Source: Adineta steineri
Taxonomy: Eukaryota; Rotifera; Eurotatoria; Adinetida; Adinetidae
DNA length: 64,000 nucleotides
Assembly: GCA_905250115.1 (NCBI GenBank)
Contig: CAJNOI010000061.1
Location: 186,001-250,000 of the forward strand
Reading direction: 5' to 3'
The notes below the pieces were generated by a model. It was not told the DNA's origin and made no database searches. It worked only from the letters and a program-made list of their open reading frames with translations. Positions 40,378 through 51,236 of the stretch are shown here, piece after piece; within the stretch, counting starts at the first letter, position 1; each line of letters begins with the position of its first letter. Position numbers and translations under genes: made by a program.

Positions 40378-40590
40378 CATGTCAAACAATCCGGCACGGA
40401 AACGGCCGGTTCCATAGTATTCCGGCGACCGAATCTGTTCCCAAGATTTATCGGGTTTCACCTGGAACCGATAGGAACTCGTTAAAACCGGCCGCCGTTA
40501 TCGATCATCAGATCCTTGTACCGGATCGCTCGCTTTTTTCGGCGGATTCCGACGAGTAATGCCGAGTTGAAAATGTTCCTGTTGATTGCA
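40378..40590. other. GC-rich island with atypical codons
   Basis: About 210 bp with CpG-rich words (CCGGC, GGCCG, CCGCC) in DNA otherwise near 30% GC. On the minus strand one frame reads a 40-codon stretch with SSYRFQVKPDKSW and IRSPEYYGTGRFRAG, ending in DMGN, interrupted upstream by TAA after GSDDR. YRFQV...KS...P.Y is loosely like YKFQVDHKS...NPVY in RHD-2. Could be a transferred or old RHD-like fragment, or unrelated. Confidence 0.4.
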
Positions 40591-40934
40591 GTAGTAAAGT
40601 TGGTTGTGGAAGTTCTGAAATCAAACCTTCTCTTTTTAAGTTTAACTAGAACAAAAAGAAGGATTCCTATATGATTTTCTTTTATTGAAAATTAATTTGA
40701 CTTATTAAATCGATTCGACTACTAAGATCAGATGGCATCTCAAATATAAACATATGTTACTATAAAACAATATTTGATATTAAAATGAACAATAAAAAAT
40801 ACAAGCTGATTCTCGCTTTTTAACACGTACTGATCAGTCGTATTTTGTCCTTCTTTTCTATTCCTCTACGTATTATATAATCTCGCTTACATTGCGTGAC
40901 ATATTTTTCGTACTTAAAGTGCATAATTTGTATT

Positions 40935-41336
40935 ATGGCTAATTATCATCTTAATAAAACGATGTTGGCTGACATCCCGAAAAATAGAGATGTTGTTGAT
41001 AAATCAATTAATAAACCAATATTAACTTGTTTTAATAAACAACAATGACATTGTCAACATTCTATTAATGATACGAGTGAAAATATGTTTTTGAACTCCA
41101 GTTCGATTATACATCAACATGCTTCTGCTAGTGGAACTTCTGAAGTACAATTAGTTAATTCTCCAACACGTTCATTACGTAGATGTCTTTTTAATACTTT
41201 CGAAGAGGGTGATTTTCAAAATGTATCTTACAAAAAACAAAACAAATTAATCATCAAAGTAGTAGTACAATTCGTCTTCAAGTATTCCACCATCATAATG
41301 ATTCTGATACATTACTATAAAAACTATATGAGGTAG
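40935..41336 (+). pseudogene. Degraded open reading frame, unknown family
   Basis: From ATG 40935 the frame reads MANYHLNKTMLADIPKNRD... for about 37 codons, hits TGA (about 41046), then continues as SINDTSENMFLNSSSIIHQH...LRRCLFNTFEEGDFQNVSY. After about 41235 another frame looks more gene-like (STIRLQVFHHHNDSDTLL). Stop plus frame change suggest a dead gene or transposon fragment. Not identified. Confidence 0.35.
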
Positions 41337-42871
41337 ATGAGTCATTCTAGAATATCTGAGCACCAAAATTATCATAAATATTTTTTTATGGGTACGCTTT
41401 CTGTTGACTGTTGCTCATTTGAAAGGATGTGGGATCGAATACAGCTCATATTTCAACTCTCTGCCTTTATTTACTGTAGGACAACCATTTTTTTAATAAC
41501 TTAGTTTTTATTGACTACTGCTCAACTAATGGAGTTTCGAAGTAAACGAAGTACAGATTCGAGATCTCCAACCCAGGAAACCTCAAAGTAACATATCTGC
41601 GATCGGAAGCGCTGACAACATTGGAATCATTTTCTGTATAATTATATTTGTATATGGGTAACATAGACTTCTTATTTCTTTATATATTATGCATCACTTT
41701 TTATCTCGTAAAATTCTCTATTGAATGGTATATAACAAACGGGATTTTCTTCGACTTACGTAGAAAAATTTCTTACGAGAACGGCGTTCTATCGTTCTTG
41801 CCAAAGAAGAATATATGTGTTTTTGCAATAATTCAGGAATGGCTCGTTCAATTAGGCTCATCTTCGAACTAGACCGAAGTATTATGGACGTACACACTAA
41901 CCGATTCTATATGTGTACTCACTTTTTGAGTACACAAAAAGATTCAGAAGTATATATTTTGGACGATAAACAAATGGAGAATAAAGCAATAAATCTACTT
42001 TATAATATCCCTACATCTTAATTGTTTAATAATATTTTGATGTTAAACGACTTTGGTAAAGTTTTTAACTGTAACACTGCGGATGAATTTCTTGAATATA
42101 TATATTGTTGTGTTTTTATGTAACAATATTTACTCTCAAATAGCTGTACAAAATAAATCATTTATGAACATAACTGACTTTTAGTTAATTATCACATGTA
42201 AGATATTTGTTGAAAAGATCGTGAATTATTGTCGATGGTAATGGTAAATAATTCACATTTTAATTGAATATTAATGAGATTGATGATATACATAGTAACT
42301 AGAATAAATATAATGATGGGAAAAAATGCGCAATTAATATTGTAAGAAAAAGGGAAAAGTTTTAATGTTATAAACATATGAATAGTTTTATTATAGAAAA
42401 AAAGTAAAAAAATCACAATAAATAAATATTATATGAATACTATAATTCTAAATAGAAATCATGAAATTACGCTAATGAATTTATTCTAGATAAAAAAACA
42501 ATTATAGACTAGGCAATACTTTGAAATATTTTGGTTTTTTTAAAATTCTAATGAAACTTGAATACTTTCATTAAATAATAATAACAAAATAAATAAATAA
42601 ACTAAGCTTGGAAATATATATTACGTTTGTATATCATATACTATAAATCTTTTCAATCAAAAAAAGTTTTTTTTTGCAGTACATTATTTGTAACTAATGT
42701 TTAAATGTATAACTTTAGTCATTTTCTATATTCAATTAAATAAAATTAAATGTATTTAAACTATGCCACGACTAATTATACATATTTTTTTTAAATATTT
42801 CATTAAAAAATTGTATTGAACTTTGTTTTCATTAGGATGGAATAATTACTTTACTTTTTAGTTACATAACT

Positions 42872-42953
42872 ACAGGGGTGCAGAATATGGCTTCCTGCGC
42901 GGACGCGCGTTTGGGGAAATGTTTTGTTTTTACAGAAGATTCTGCATCCCTGT
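42872..42953. mobile_element. 82-bp TIR mini-element (hAT-like ends)
   Basis: Terminal inverted repeats ACAGGGGTGCAGAAT and ATTCTGCATCCCTGT, one mismatch, around a GC-rich centre (GCGCGGACGCGCG). CAGGG(G/A)TG ends resemble hAT-superfamily termini, but no 8-bp target duplication is visible. Confidence 0.5.
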
Positions 42954-42993
42954 TCTCCAGAAAATCATCAACCGAAAATCGATTTTAACATCC

Positions 42994-43057
42994 TGAGGGT
43001 AGATGTGATGGGTGGATACTCACTCTTTATTCTAACTCACATCCATATCCATCCTCA
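42994..43057. repeat. Telomere-like fold-back element M
   Basis: Left arm TGAGGGTAGATGTGATGGG; right arm CTCACATCCATATCCATCCTC; more diverged than the others. Confidence 0.55.
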
Positions 43058-43766
43058 TAAATTAATTTTCTATAAGAATTAATAGAAAGTAAATTCATAA
43101 TGAGTGTATTATTGAAAATAAAAAGAACAAATATAAAAATCTTATCGACAACATTTGTATACATAACAAACAAAATTTTACAATAAAATCTTATAATCGA
43201 TTTTAATATTTTCTCTTATTTAATCTTTTTTAAAAGATGGATGTTATATAAAAATTTTTCAAATTAAATTTATTATAACACACGTGATTATTTTAAAAAT
43301 ATTAACGAGAGAATTAAAACACAGTTTACTATAAAGATAAACGTTGGAGAGAAGAGAGATTGAACTAGTTTTTTTCTTGTTTATCCAGGACGTAAGAAAA
43401 TATGGGAGTTAAAAGCATTAATTTTATTGTTATATTTCTTTGCTTAAAATGTAGTAAATATAACTTTCGACACCTACGCAGAGTAAAGTCTATCTTTTTT
43501 AAGATACTCATGAAGATGACTCATCATTGTAAGAAAAAAACACATCGGTATTACGTTGTTTGATGCAATTACAATACATTTTATAATTTTTAAATACTCA
43601 TATTTTAAATATTCATATAAATAGAAACAAAATCATTTAAAATAACTAAAAATGTTGAATCCAGATTAAAAATTGTTTTTATATCGAATAATATCCAGAA
43701 TAAATAAATAAATAAAAAGCAGAACAAAAATCGAGTTTATGTGTTGTTTTTTTTTTTTTACTAAAA

Positions 43767-45204
43767 CTATTTTTTTCGTCGTTTTGGTTTTTCATAATCA
43801 AGATCATCAGCATTATCTAATGTAATTTCAAACGCATGTTGACACATTGGACAAGTAGCTGCTCGTTTTTTTGAAGCAATAGGCATCTCTTCTATGAAAT
43901 ATTAAAATAATATATATAAACAGCGCAATAGATCTATTTCTTACCCGTAAGAACTGTTGAATAAACAGTTGTATCCCATTCAGGTATAAGCTGCTGTCCG
44001 TCTGGACTTATCGAACGAAATGTAAATGCTAATTGGGATTTATCTGGTTGATAATCTCGAATCAGTTGTTTTGGTGCTCGGGAATATTTTTGTTCAAAAT
44101 CGTTATGATCCGTTGTTTTTAATGTGTGTTCAGATGGAGGAAATATATCCATTGATTGAATCTTTTTTAATTCTTCTTGTTTTGATTTAATTAAAACTAA
44201 ATAAAGTCTAAATGAACAAAAATAAGATAAAACTTTGAAAGAAATGTATGAATAATTTACTTTATTATTCCAAGATCTTCAGGGGTAATACGTCGATAGA
44301 CTGGATTACGATCAGATACATCAGACGATTCATTGTCTTCTTGAAATTTGTAAGGCATTGAATATCGAATACCATTCTTATCCGGAATTGTTGTCCAGTC
44401 GATTCGAATATAACCATAAATGCGGGCTAGTATCTGTGAAATTTAATATATAATTAAGAAATAATAGATGAGAAATCTTACTTCGAGTGTTACAAAATGG
44501 TTTCCCTTTTCATCAGCTACATATCGTGGTTTTCAAACCGTCCCATGTTGAGAAAAACAATCACTTTTATATCGTGGTCGATGAGTCTCTTCTAAATCAT
44601 AAACAATTCGAATTATATGCAATGGATCTTTGGGTTTTTTTGGTAATGTGACTTGAATTGATTGTGAGAGTGGAATTGAATTTGTTTTTGATTGTACTTG
44701 AGTATTTTGAACTATATGAAGATACAAAATAATTATTTATACATGAAATTCACAAAAAGGAAATCTTTTTACATACAAGTAAATTGTTTAAATAATTGTG
44801 GATTAGCATTATTAGATGCACAATATTGATTGCCATTGATTGTGTCGTCTATATTGTAAAATTTATTAGTAAAACAAAATTATTTCTATATAAATTTTTG
44901 CTTACTTTTCAAGCCGTTGAAGCCAGGCAAATATCTATCAAATTCACTTTTATCAGCAATATAAACTCGTGGATCTGCATATAAACAAATATTTATAAAT
45001 AATGGTTTAAAAAACTGAAATTTGTTCTTTTTTTATCTTACCAATATTATATGTTGAATCGCAGGGAATACAGTTGTCGCTGGTAGACAAACAATTATAG
45101 TTATTGAATGATATACTATCTAATGCACGTAATTCTTGGCCATCGTTATCACTAACTCGAAAATTACTGATATAATCGCTTACTGACACTTCAGTAGAAA
45201 TCAT
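43767..45204 (-). pseudogene. RHD-2 copy 2, in-frame stop
   Basis: Seven exons exactly matching RHD-2 in length (163, 69, 72, 230, 173, 263, 125): 45204-45042, 44974-44906, 44848-44777, 44711-44482, 44433-44261, 44207-43945, 43891-43767. All splice sites intact. A CGA-to-TGA change at 44535-44533 stops translation in the middle of the RHD start (after SDCFSQHGTV). Downstream frame is still open through CPMCQHAFEI and KRRKK. Recent loss, single-base error or recoding cannot be separated here. Confidence 0.75.
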
Positions 45205-45469
45205 GTTAAAAGGTTTTGAATACCCACTCTGAAATATTTTTTTCTTTTATATATATGACTTATGCTGTTATGGCGTAGCATATAAACATAAAAAAACTGA
45301 TGGATTTTTCCAAAATAATTTTTCATTACATAGATAAACAGAACGCAAAAAGCCACGCAGAATGAATAAAAATGTCGTCATATGCATAAAACGTGTTTAT
45401 CGACTATTGATAGAGGAAAATGTTTTTGTTGTTTCCGTACAAAAGAAAAAAAGATTTTGAATGTGTGTG

Positions 45470-45715
45470 TATATATTTTATTCTTTAGTTTAACAAAAAG
45501 ATTAATGAAATAGGATATATCAACTCGGCATCGGTCCTTGCAATAGTATAGTTAAGCCAATAGATTATTTATTGTTCGATCCATTTTTTTTCAATTCTTT
45601 AGATAAGCCATAATATATAATACGATCAGATATATTAAAAAGAAGACGTTACAATCACAAGACATTGACACTAACTTCAAAAAATAGTATTACGAAATAA
45701 AATCTTGAGGATGTG
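45470..45715. other. Copy-2-specific insertion (or copy-1 deletion)
   Basis: Flanked by GTGTGTGTAT and GTGGGTGTAT. Copy 1 has a single GTGTGTGTAT followed directly by GTAATATGAG. The right end carries a single TTGAGGATGTGGGTG arm like the telomere-like elements. Confidence 0.55.
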
Positions 45716-45877
45716 GGTGTATGTAATATAAGTAAAAGATGGACATCGAAATCATAGAAAATTGTTAACATTAAATTTGTTCTTTAATTCATTTTTTTCT
45801 TTTTATTAGCCCGAGTACTAATTGTTGTCTAAAAATATTTTAAAAAATAATTTTATCTAAGAAAAAATAATTCTTTT

Positions 45878-47709
45878 CTATACTTTTGATCTTGTACCAC
45901 TTGGAGCTTTTCGTTTCGTTTCTTTCTTCGTTGCATTTACAGCATCAGTTGGATCAAAACAATGCTTGCAATGTGGACAACTAACTGTTTTTGGTTTACT
46001 TTTTGCAGCTGATTGTAGAGAAAATAAAAATTAATTAAACAAAAATCAATATTTAATGATCTAGAGAAATACTTGATTTATTATTTGTTGTTGTTGTTGT
46101 TGCTGATGGTTTTGTTGATGTTTCTGTTATAACTGATGAAATAATTGTTGTTTCAGGATGAACATCATATGTACCGTTTGGTAGTTTTGTACATAATGTA
46201 AACGCTATATGTGATTTATCTAGTTGATATTTAGTAATTAATTCTTTTGATGCTAGTCTTTCTTCATCGATTATATCTAAAATATCAAATTAAATTAAAT
46301 TTGTAAGTTAAAATTTATATTTATTCTTACTTTGAACATGATGAAGTACATCTGAAAAAGGTTTTAACGGTTGAGCATCATAAAGTTGATCTAGTTTTGA
46401 TTTAATTAAAACAAGATACAATCTAAACGATTCATAATATTAAAAAGTAATTTCTTTTTTTCCGTGAATATTAAAGATTTACTTCAAACAACCCTTTTCT
46501 TCATTTTTTTTTACTGATATATAAATCGGATTTTGATCGGGAACTTTAGCATCATCATGATTTGTTTGAAATTTATATGGACTATAATAACGTTCGCGAT
46601 TATTGATTAATGTTGTTACTAATGCAACCCGAATATATTCATGTGTAAAATCACGATGATATCCTGCTGGCAACTATATTGAAAGATAATAGTTCATTCG
46701 TTATGATTTTCTATCTTGTTCATACCTGTAGTGTAATGAAATGATTGCTAGCATTATCAGAAACATAGCGTGGTCGTCGAACGTTACCAGTTTGTGGGAA
46801 ATAATCACTTTTATATCGTGCTTTATATGTATTTTCTAATGGATGCACTAATATTAATTGATTTGGTGTTGGAACAGTAACAGCAACGGATTCAGATAAT
46901 GATATTGATTGATTCGTATGATTATTTATTGATGCTATAAAGACATAAATTTTATAAGAATATTCTCTTTTTCTTTCTTAAAATACATTTTTCGGTATGC
47001 GAACGAGTAGTTGGCATTGTTGGATAATTTGGTTTATTCATAGCTAATTGTTCATCCATAGTTTGTACAGCTAAAGTAGTAATAGATTATAAGCGAAAAA
47101 TTTGAATTAGTAAAAATCATACGATTTGCCGTATCATTAGATTCTGTTGAATTAGATACTCCTATGTTATCCATCAATAGTTCACTGATTTCATCCGTAT
47201 GAGGGCTAGGTGCTATTTAACAAAAAAAACAATATTTCTTATTAATTAAATAAATAAAACTAACGGGCAAGTTGATTAACTTCCAAAATATTGTTAAGTA
47301 TATCACTGAATAATTGATCTCCATAAAGTGCCATATTTAAATCTTAAATAAAATAATATAAAAATAATCCATTTTACTTATGAAACTTATTAACCTGCAG
47401 TATCAATTTCATAAAATGATTCCGATATATTGTAATCATAGAGAACAGGCGAACCTAAATTATAAAATACTTATTAATAAGAATTGTAATTTTCATTTCA
47501 TTACTAGTTTCTTCACTTGGCGATGAAGATTGAATAAGATCTTCAAAAACAAAATTGAAATAAAAGTTCTATGCAAATTAATTAATACATACTCGGTATA
47601 AGAGTAAACTCAAGATTATTCATTGGATCAAAATTAGTCTCATTTCCTAAAAATAAATATGAATTCAATGTTACCATGGATAATATTCTCGCTTACTTCC
47701 CGATGCCAT
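45878..47709 (-). CDS. Diverged Rel-homology-domain protein, RHD-3 (intact copy)
   Basis: Twelve in-phase exons, 413 aa: 47709-47697, 47646-47593, 47540-47505, 47454-47395, 47342-47265, 47212-47123, 47070-46987, 46934-46726, 46673-46483, 46422-46331, 46276-46073, 46008-45878. Seven short exons make an acidic, Ser/Asn-rich N-terminal region of about 140 residues, suitable for transactivation. RHD-like part: YKARYKSDYFPQTGNVRRPR, NHFITLQL, HEYIRVALVTTLINNRERYY, LYLVLIKSK, LDKSHIAFTLCTKLPNGTY. Tail: a Thr/Asn stretch, SCPHCKHCFDP, then KKETKRKAPSGTRSK. No IPT domain. Confidence 0.65.
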
Positions 47710-48632
47710 ATTCTATTTCTTTAACTTCAAATTGAAAATAATTGATTGGATAAAAACATGTTATACACCACACTAAGTGGTGACTATAAAAAAAAGCATC
47801 TATAAATATAAAAAAAATTGTTTTCAACAACAAAATATATAGCAGCATGTATGGTTTTCGTTCTATAGAATAATGCAAATAAATAGAATAAAAACATGTG
47901 TTATTTTATTTTACTCAAAAACAAAAACTATAGTTTTAACTATTATTTAAATATATTCGTTTTATGCTGAAAATATTTACGAGAAAAAAAAGAGATGTAA
48001 ATATATATTCACTTCCATACTTACTATTTCTTTTTTCTTCTGGGCTCTTGTTGGTTTTTTCCTACTTACTTTGCTGCTTTTGTCATTCTTCGTTCGAGCT
48101 TTTTCTTTTCTCCTCCTATTCACAAGGTTTTTTTTATTTTGTTCTCTTTCCATGACTCATAACTCAAATGTCACAACGACGTAATAAGAAGAGAAGAAGA
48201 AAAAAACCCAAAGTACAACTAGCATGGAGAGAGAGAGAACGAAATGTATATCGATACTTTTATATAAAAGGTATAGGCAAAAATGTTCTGCTTATGTCAT
48301 GAAACCCGACTATACAGAACATTGATAAATGCATGACTTAGAATACGAAAATAACATTACGAAAAATCGTAGTTTATCTTATGTAAAGAAAAAAAAGAGA
48401 AAATATATGGTTTTGATTAATTAGGTTTGTTGATTGAAAATATGACTGTATCAATATCAAAATACGTTGAATGTAATCAAAACGATAGAAAAACACTAGG
48501 TGTTTATTAAAAAATTATATATATAAAATTAAAAAAAATATTTATGTAATGATTAACGTGTTCTTAGAATAAAATAATAATAACACGGTGAAAAAAAGTT
48601 GGACCGCGGATGAGGCCTTTCTGCCAAGATAG
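47710..48632. other. Spacer between RHD-3 and RHD-4
   Basis: AT-rich; no supportable exon. It holds the RHD-3 promoter region and, at its right end, the GCGGATGAGG motif just past the RHD-4 stop. Confidence 0.45.
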
Positions 48633-48652
48633 TTATGAACTATCTACAAACA
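48606..48652 (-). promoter_or_regulatory. 3'-end motif and hairpin after RHD-4
   Basis: On the coding strand an exact hairpin GATAGTTCATAACTATC spans the stop codon and is followed by GGCAGAAAGGCCTCATCCGC. Similar words follow RHD-5 and RHD-8. Possibly a 3'-UTR element; function unknown. Confidence 0.35.
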
Positions 48653-50436
48653 ATTTTTGAAATCGCTTTGTTTTATGACTTGATGAACGTGTCACCTAAA
48701 AAGAAATTATTTATATGTTTATATAGAATCCTTTTTTCCTCTTAAGTACTCTTTCAATAATATTAAAATTATACACCTTTCTTTTGCTTCTAATTAAAAA
48801 TAGGTTTCGAATAAGTTTGAAATGAAAGATATTTACCGGATACTCAATAGTTGATGATTTAAATTGTTTAGATGAATTCAACATCGGCATATTCTTGTTG
48901 TTTTTTCTTTTTTTGGATATATTATCACTTGTTGAAGCTTTTTGTTTGATTTCTTTTGGTGATGTTTTTTCTAAAAATCAAATATATTCATTTAAATATA
49001 AATTAATAGACTAAACATACGCTCATTAATAATATTTGTTTCACATTTAACATTTAAGAAGATTTTAAATATATCGTCTTGTTTTAATGCTAATTGAAAA
49101 ACAAATTTATAAGAATGCAAATCATAATCTGTTGTAAATTGTTTTCCTTTTGCTGCGTTAGTGATCTTATCGTCATTTATAGTTGTGTCTATATATAGTA
49201 AACAGAAAATAAATAAATTAAAAAATAAATTTAATAAACTACGAACATTTTTCCATTATGCGTTCGCAAGTTGTCGTATCAAATGATGTTAAATGAAATG
49301 TATATTCATCAAATTTCTTACAAATGATCGATAAACGTGGAAATCTGAATGATAAAAAGCGTATATTAAGAAATACTATGATCATCAATATTTACTTACA
49401 TTTTTTCGCCCGTTTGTATATCTGATTTTGTTAATGGAAGAAATATACTTCCATTATCAAGTTCGATGGCATCACCCGTACGATATTTAATACCATTAAC
49501 ATGTACAAAGGTTTTATTTTTTAGGTTATTTGTTGATGTAACCATAGTAAGAATAATTCCAAATATTTCATTATCTGCTAATAGTACAGACGACAAATCT
49601 GGCAACTATAATACATAAAGAACAAGTTTTGTCAATTATATATATTTTTTTAAACAAACTTGAATAGACGTCGGATGTTTTTTCGAATCTGGTAAAAATC
49701 GTGGACCATCGCTTGCATACCGTCCTCGTTGATCAGATTTCGGTTGTTCTTTAACAGTCATTGTTCCATTAATCTCATAGTTTGTTTGTTCCTGTATTTC
49801 GTTCACCTCATCATGAGTTATAATCTAGTATTAAACAAGAATAAATTTTATTAGAGCATAATGTGAAACATACTATTTCTTCAAATAAATTATAATTTAA
49901 ATTTCCATCCAATTGATTGCCTGTGAAATCACTATGAATTATGGGTATGTCTACAATTGAAATAAAAAATTGGATATATAATCTTAAAAATTGTCATAAG
50001 AGTTCTACCTGATATATCATCAATAGGATCCGTTAAAGGAACTAGATCTAATAGTATACAATAGAGAAAAAAAATCAGAGCTATTTTAGTATTTAAAATA
50101 TACTTTGAGATATGTTAGAGAAGCAATGATTGTTATTTGTTTTTAAATATTCGTTAACTATTGCTGTGAAATCCATACTGACATCAGCTAGTACATCCGA
50201 CAGAAGACCTTCGCCTGTGTCTTCAGAAGAATTTGGTTGATGAATCTTTTCACCATCAAGTTCGAAATCTTCAAAACTATTTGATACATTTGTATCTTGA
50301 GACAAATCTTTCATATATAAAGAGATTTCATCGTCACTTATTGACATGACTGTAATTTATAAAATAAAAATATCATTAAAAGATTTTTCGCTAAGAAGTT
50401 AACTATTAACATACATTCATCGATTCTCTGTGTCAT
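48633..50436 (-). CDS. Diverged Rel-homology-domain protein, RHD-4
   Basis: Ten in-phase exons, 405 aa: 50436-50415, 50349-50104, 50047-50009, 49950-49874, 49824-49660, 49605-49400, 49344-49247, 49188-49021, 48970-48837, 48695-48633. Acidic N-terminus (SDDEISLYMKDLSQD). RHD-like part: RGRYASDGPRFLPDSKKHPT, then LADNEIFGIILTMVTSTNN, GSIFLPLTKSDIQTGEK, FPRLSIICKKFDEYTFHL, YDLHSYKFVFQLALKQDD. Basic tail SKKRKNNKN and SSSHKTKRFQK; no IPT domain and no CPxC motif. Exon lengths 206 and 98 equal those of RHD-6, showing close relation. RGRY-x-S-D-G matches the Rel/NFAT recognition-loop pattern. Confidence 0.65.
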
Positions 50437-50535
50437 AATAGTGTCGTGTGTGCAATATTATACAAAAAGATATTTTATGTTTTATTTTCCAACTGATAAT
50501 GTTTGATAGAAAATCAGTAACTTTAAAGGACAACA

Positions 50536-50558
50536 TTTTTACCCAGTGTGGGTAAAAA
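50536..50558. promoter_or_regulatory. Perfect hairpin upstream of RHD-4
   Basis: Ten-base arms TTTTTACCCA and TGGGTAAAAA around GTG, 100 bp upstream of the RHD-4 start codon. May be a binding site for a dimeric factor or only a chance palindrome. Confidence 0.35.
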
Positions 50559-51121
50559 AAAAGTTAATAATGAGTAAGTACAACCACAAGTGATACAATT
50601 TTTCTCAATGACTCAAAAAGAAGAGAACCATTAGTATTCGAAAGAAAAGCAAAAAAATTATTTATATATAGATGACGGCAGAATACAAAAAAAAAGCGAC
50701 AGCGGCTCAAAAGCAATGTATATTTCGATTATAGATTTATTTAATCTCCTGTCGGAATAAAAGCATTAAATGATTGAAAAAATATATAAAAAAATTTTGT
50801 AACAAGAAAAACTTTCTTTCGTTTTATGAAACTTTTTCCCCAGTGAATAGATGACGAAATACTCGACCATGCTTGATATAATACTTATGCGTCATTCGAA
50901 AATATTTCACAAGAGAAACAAACTTTTTTTTACGAGTTTACTCAATTGCATATGTAAATCTCAGACTTTCAGATAATATTTATCATCTAATAAATAAAAT
51001 GGCAAATATATTATTATTTTTATTTTGTTTAATTATTTAAATAATTAAAGATTTATTACAAGCAAAAAGATGAAAACTGCATGTAAAAATAATGAAAAGA
51101 ATTTTTTTGAAAAATGAATAT

Positions 51122-51176
51122 GCGGATGAGGGCCTTCACCAAGAATATGCTAGTTGTTAGCATATTCATAGCTTAT
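51122..51176 (-). promoter_or_regulatory. 3' motif and hairpin downstream of RHD-5
   Basis: Coding strand: hairpin with arms GAATATGCTA and TAGCATATTC, then GGTGAAGGCCCTCATCCGC, about 100 bp past the stop. Same plan as after RHD-4. Confidence 0.35.
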
Positions 51177-51236
51177 CCTTATAGGATTATAGGCTTTTGA
51201 GTATTGATAAAAATATAAATAAATAATTTAAATAAT

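Larger units (their letters stand above)
41337..43442. other. Spacer between gene remnant and duplication unit 2
   Basis: Contains fold-backs at 42872-42953 and 42994-43057. A gene-like open stretch at 41836-42021 (FELDRSIMDVHTNRFYMC...) has no supporting splice sites and is left unannotated. Confidence 0.4.
43443..46840. repeat. Segmental duplication, copy 2
   Basis: Direct partner of 35682-38799. Extra about 245 bp at 45470-45715 is absent in copy 1; copy 1 lacks the 5' half of RHD-3. Confidence 0.85.
50437..51236. other. Spacer between RHD-4 and RHD-5
   Basis: No exon seen. Contains a perfect 23-bp hairpin (50536-50558), about 100 bp before the RHD-4 start, and a GCGGATGAGG motif at 51122. 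Confidence 0.45.

Noticed and set aside
48606-48652. Hammerhead-ribozyme-like GCGGATGAGG + stem + AAGA arrangement on the plus strand
   Set aside because: The catalytic core needs CTGANGA and GAAA; here CTGA reads CGGA and the GAAA box is absent, so self-cleavage is not supported.
48868-48870. Early stop for RHD-4 at 48868
   Set aside because: Recounting the A/T run at 48901-48917 moves the frame; exon continues to a donor at 48836 and joins a last exon parallel to RHD-6.
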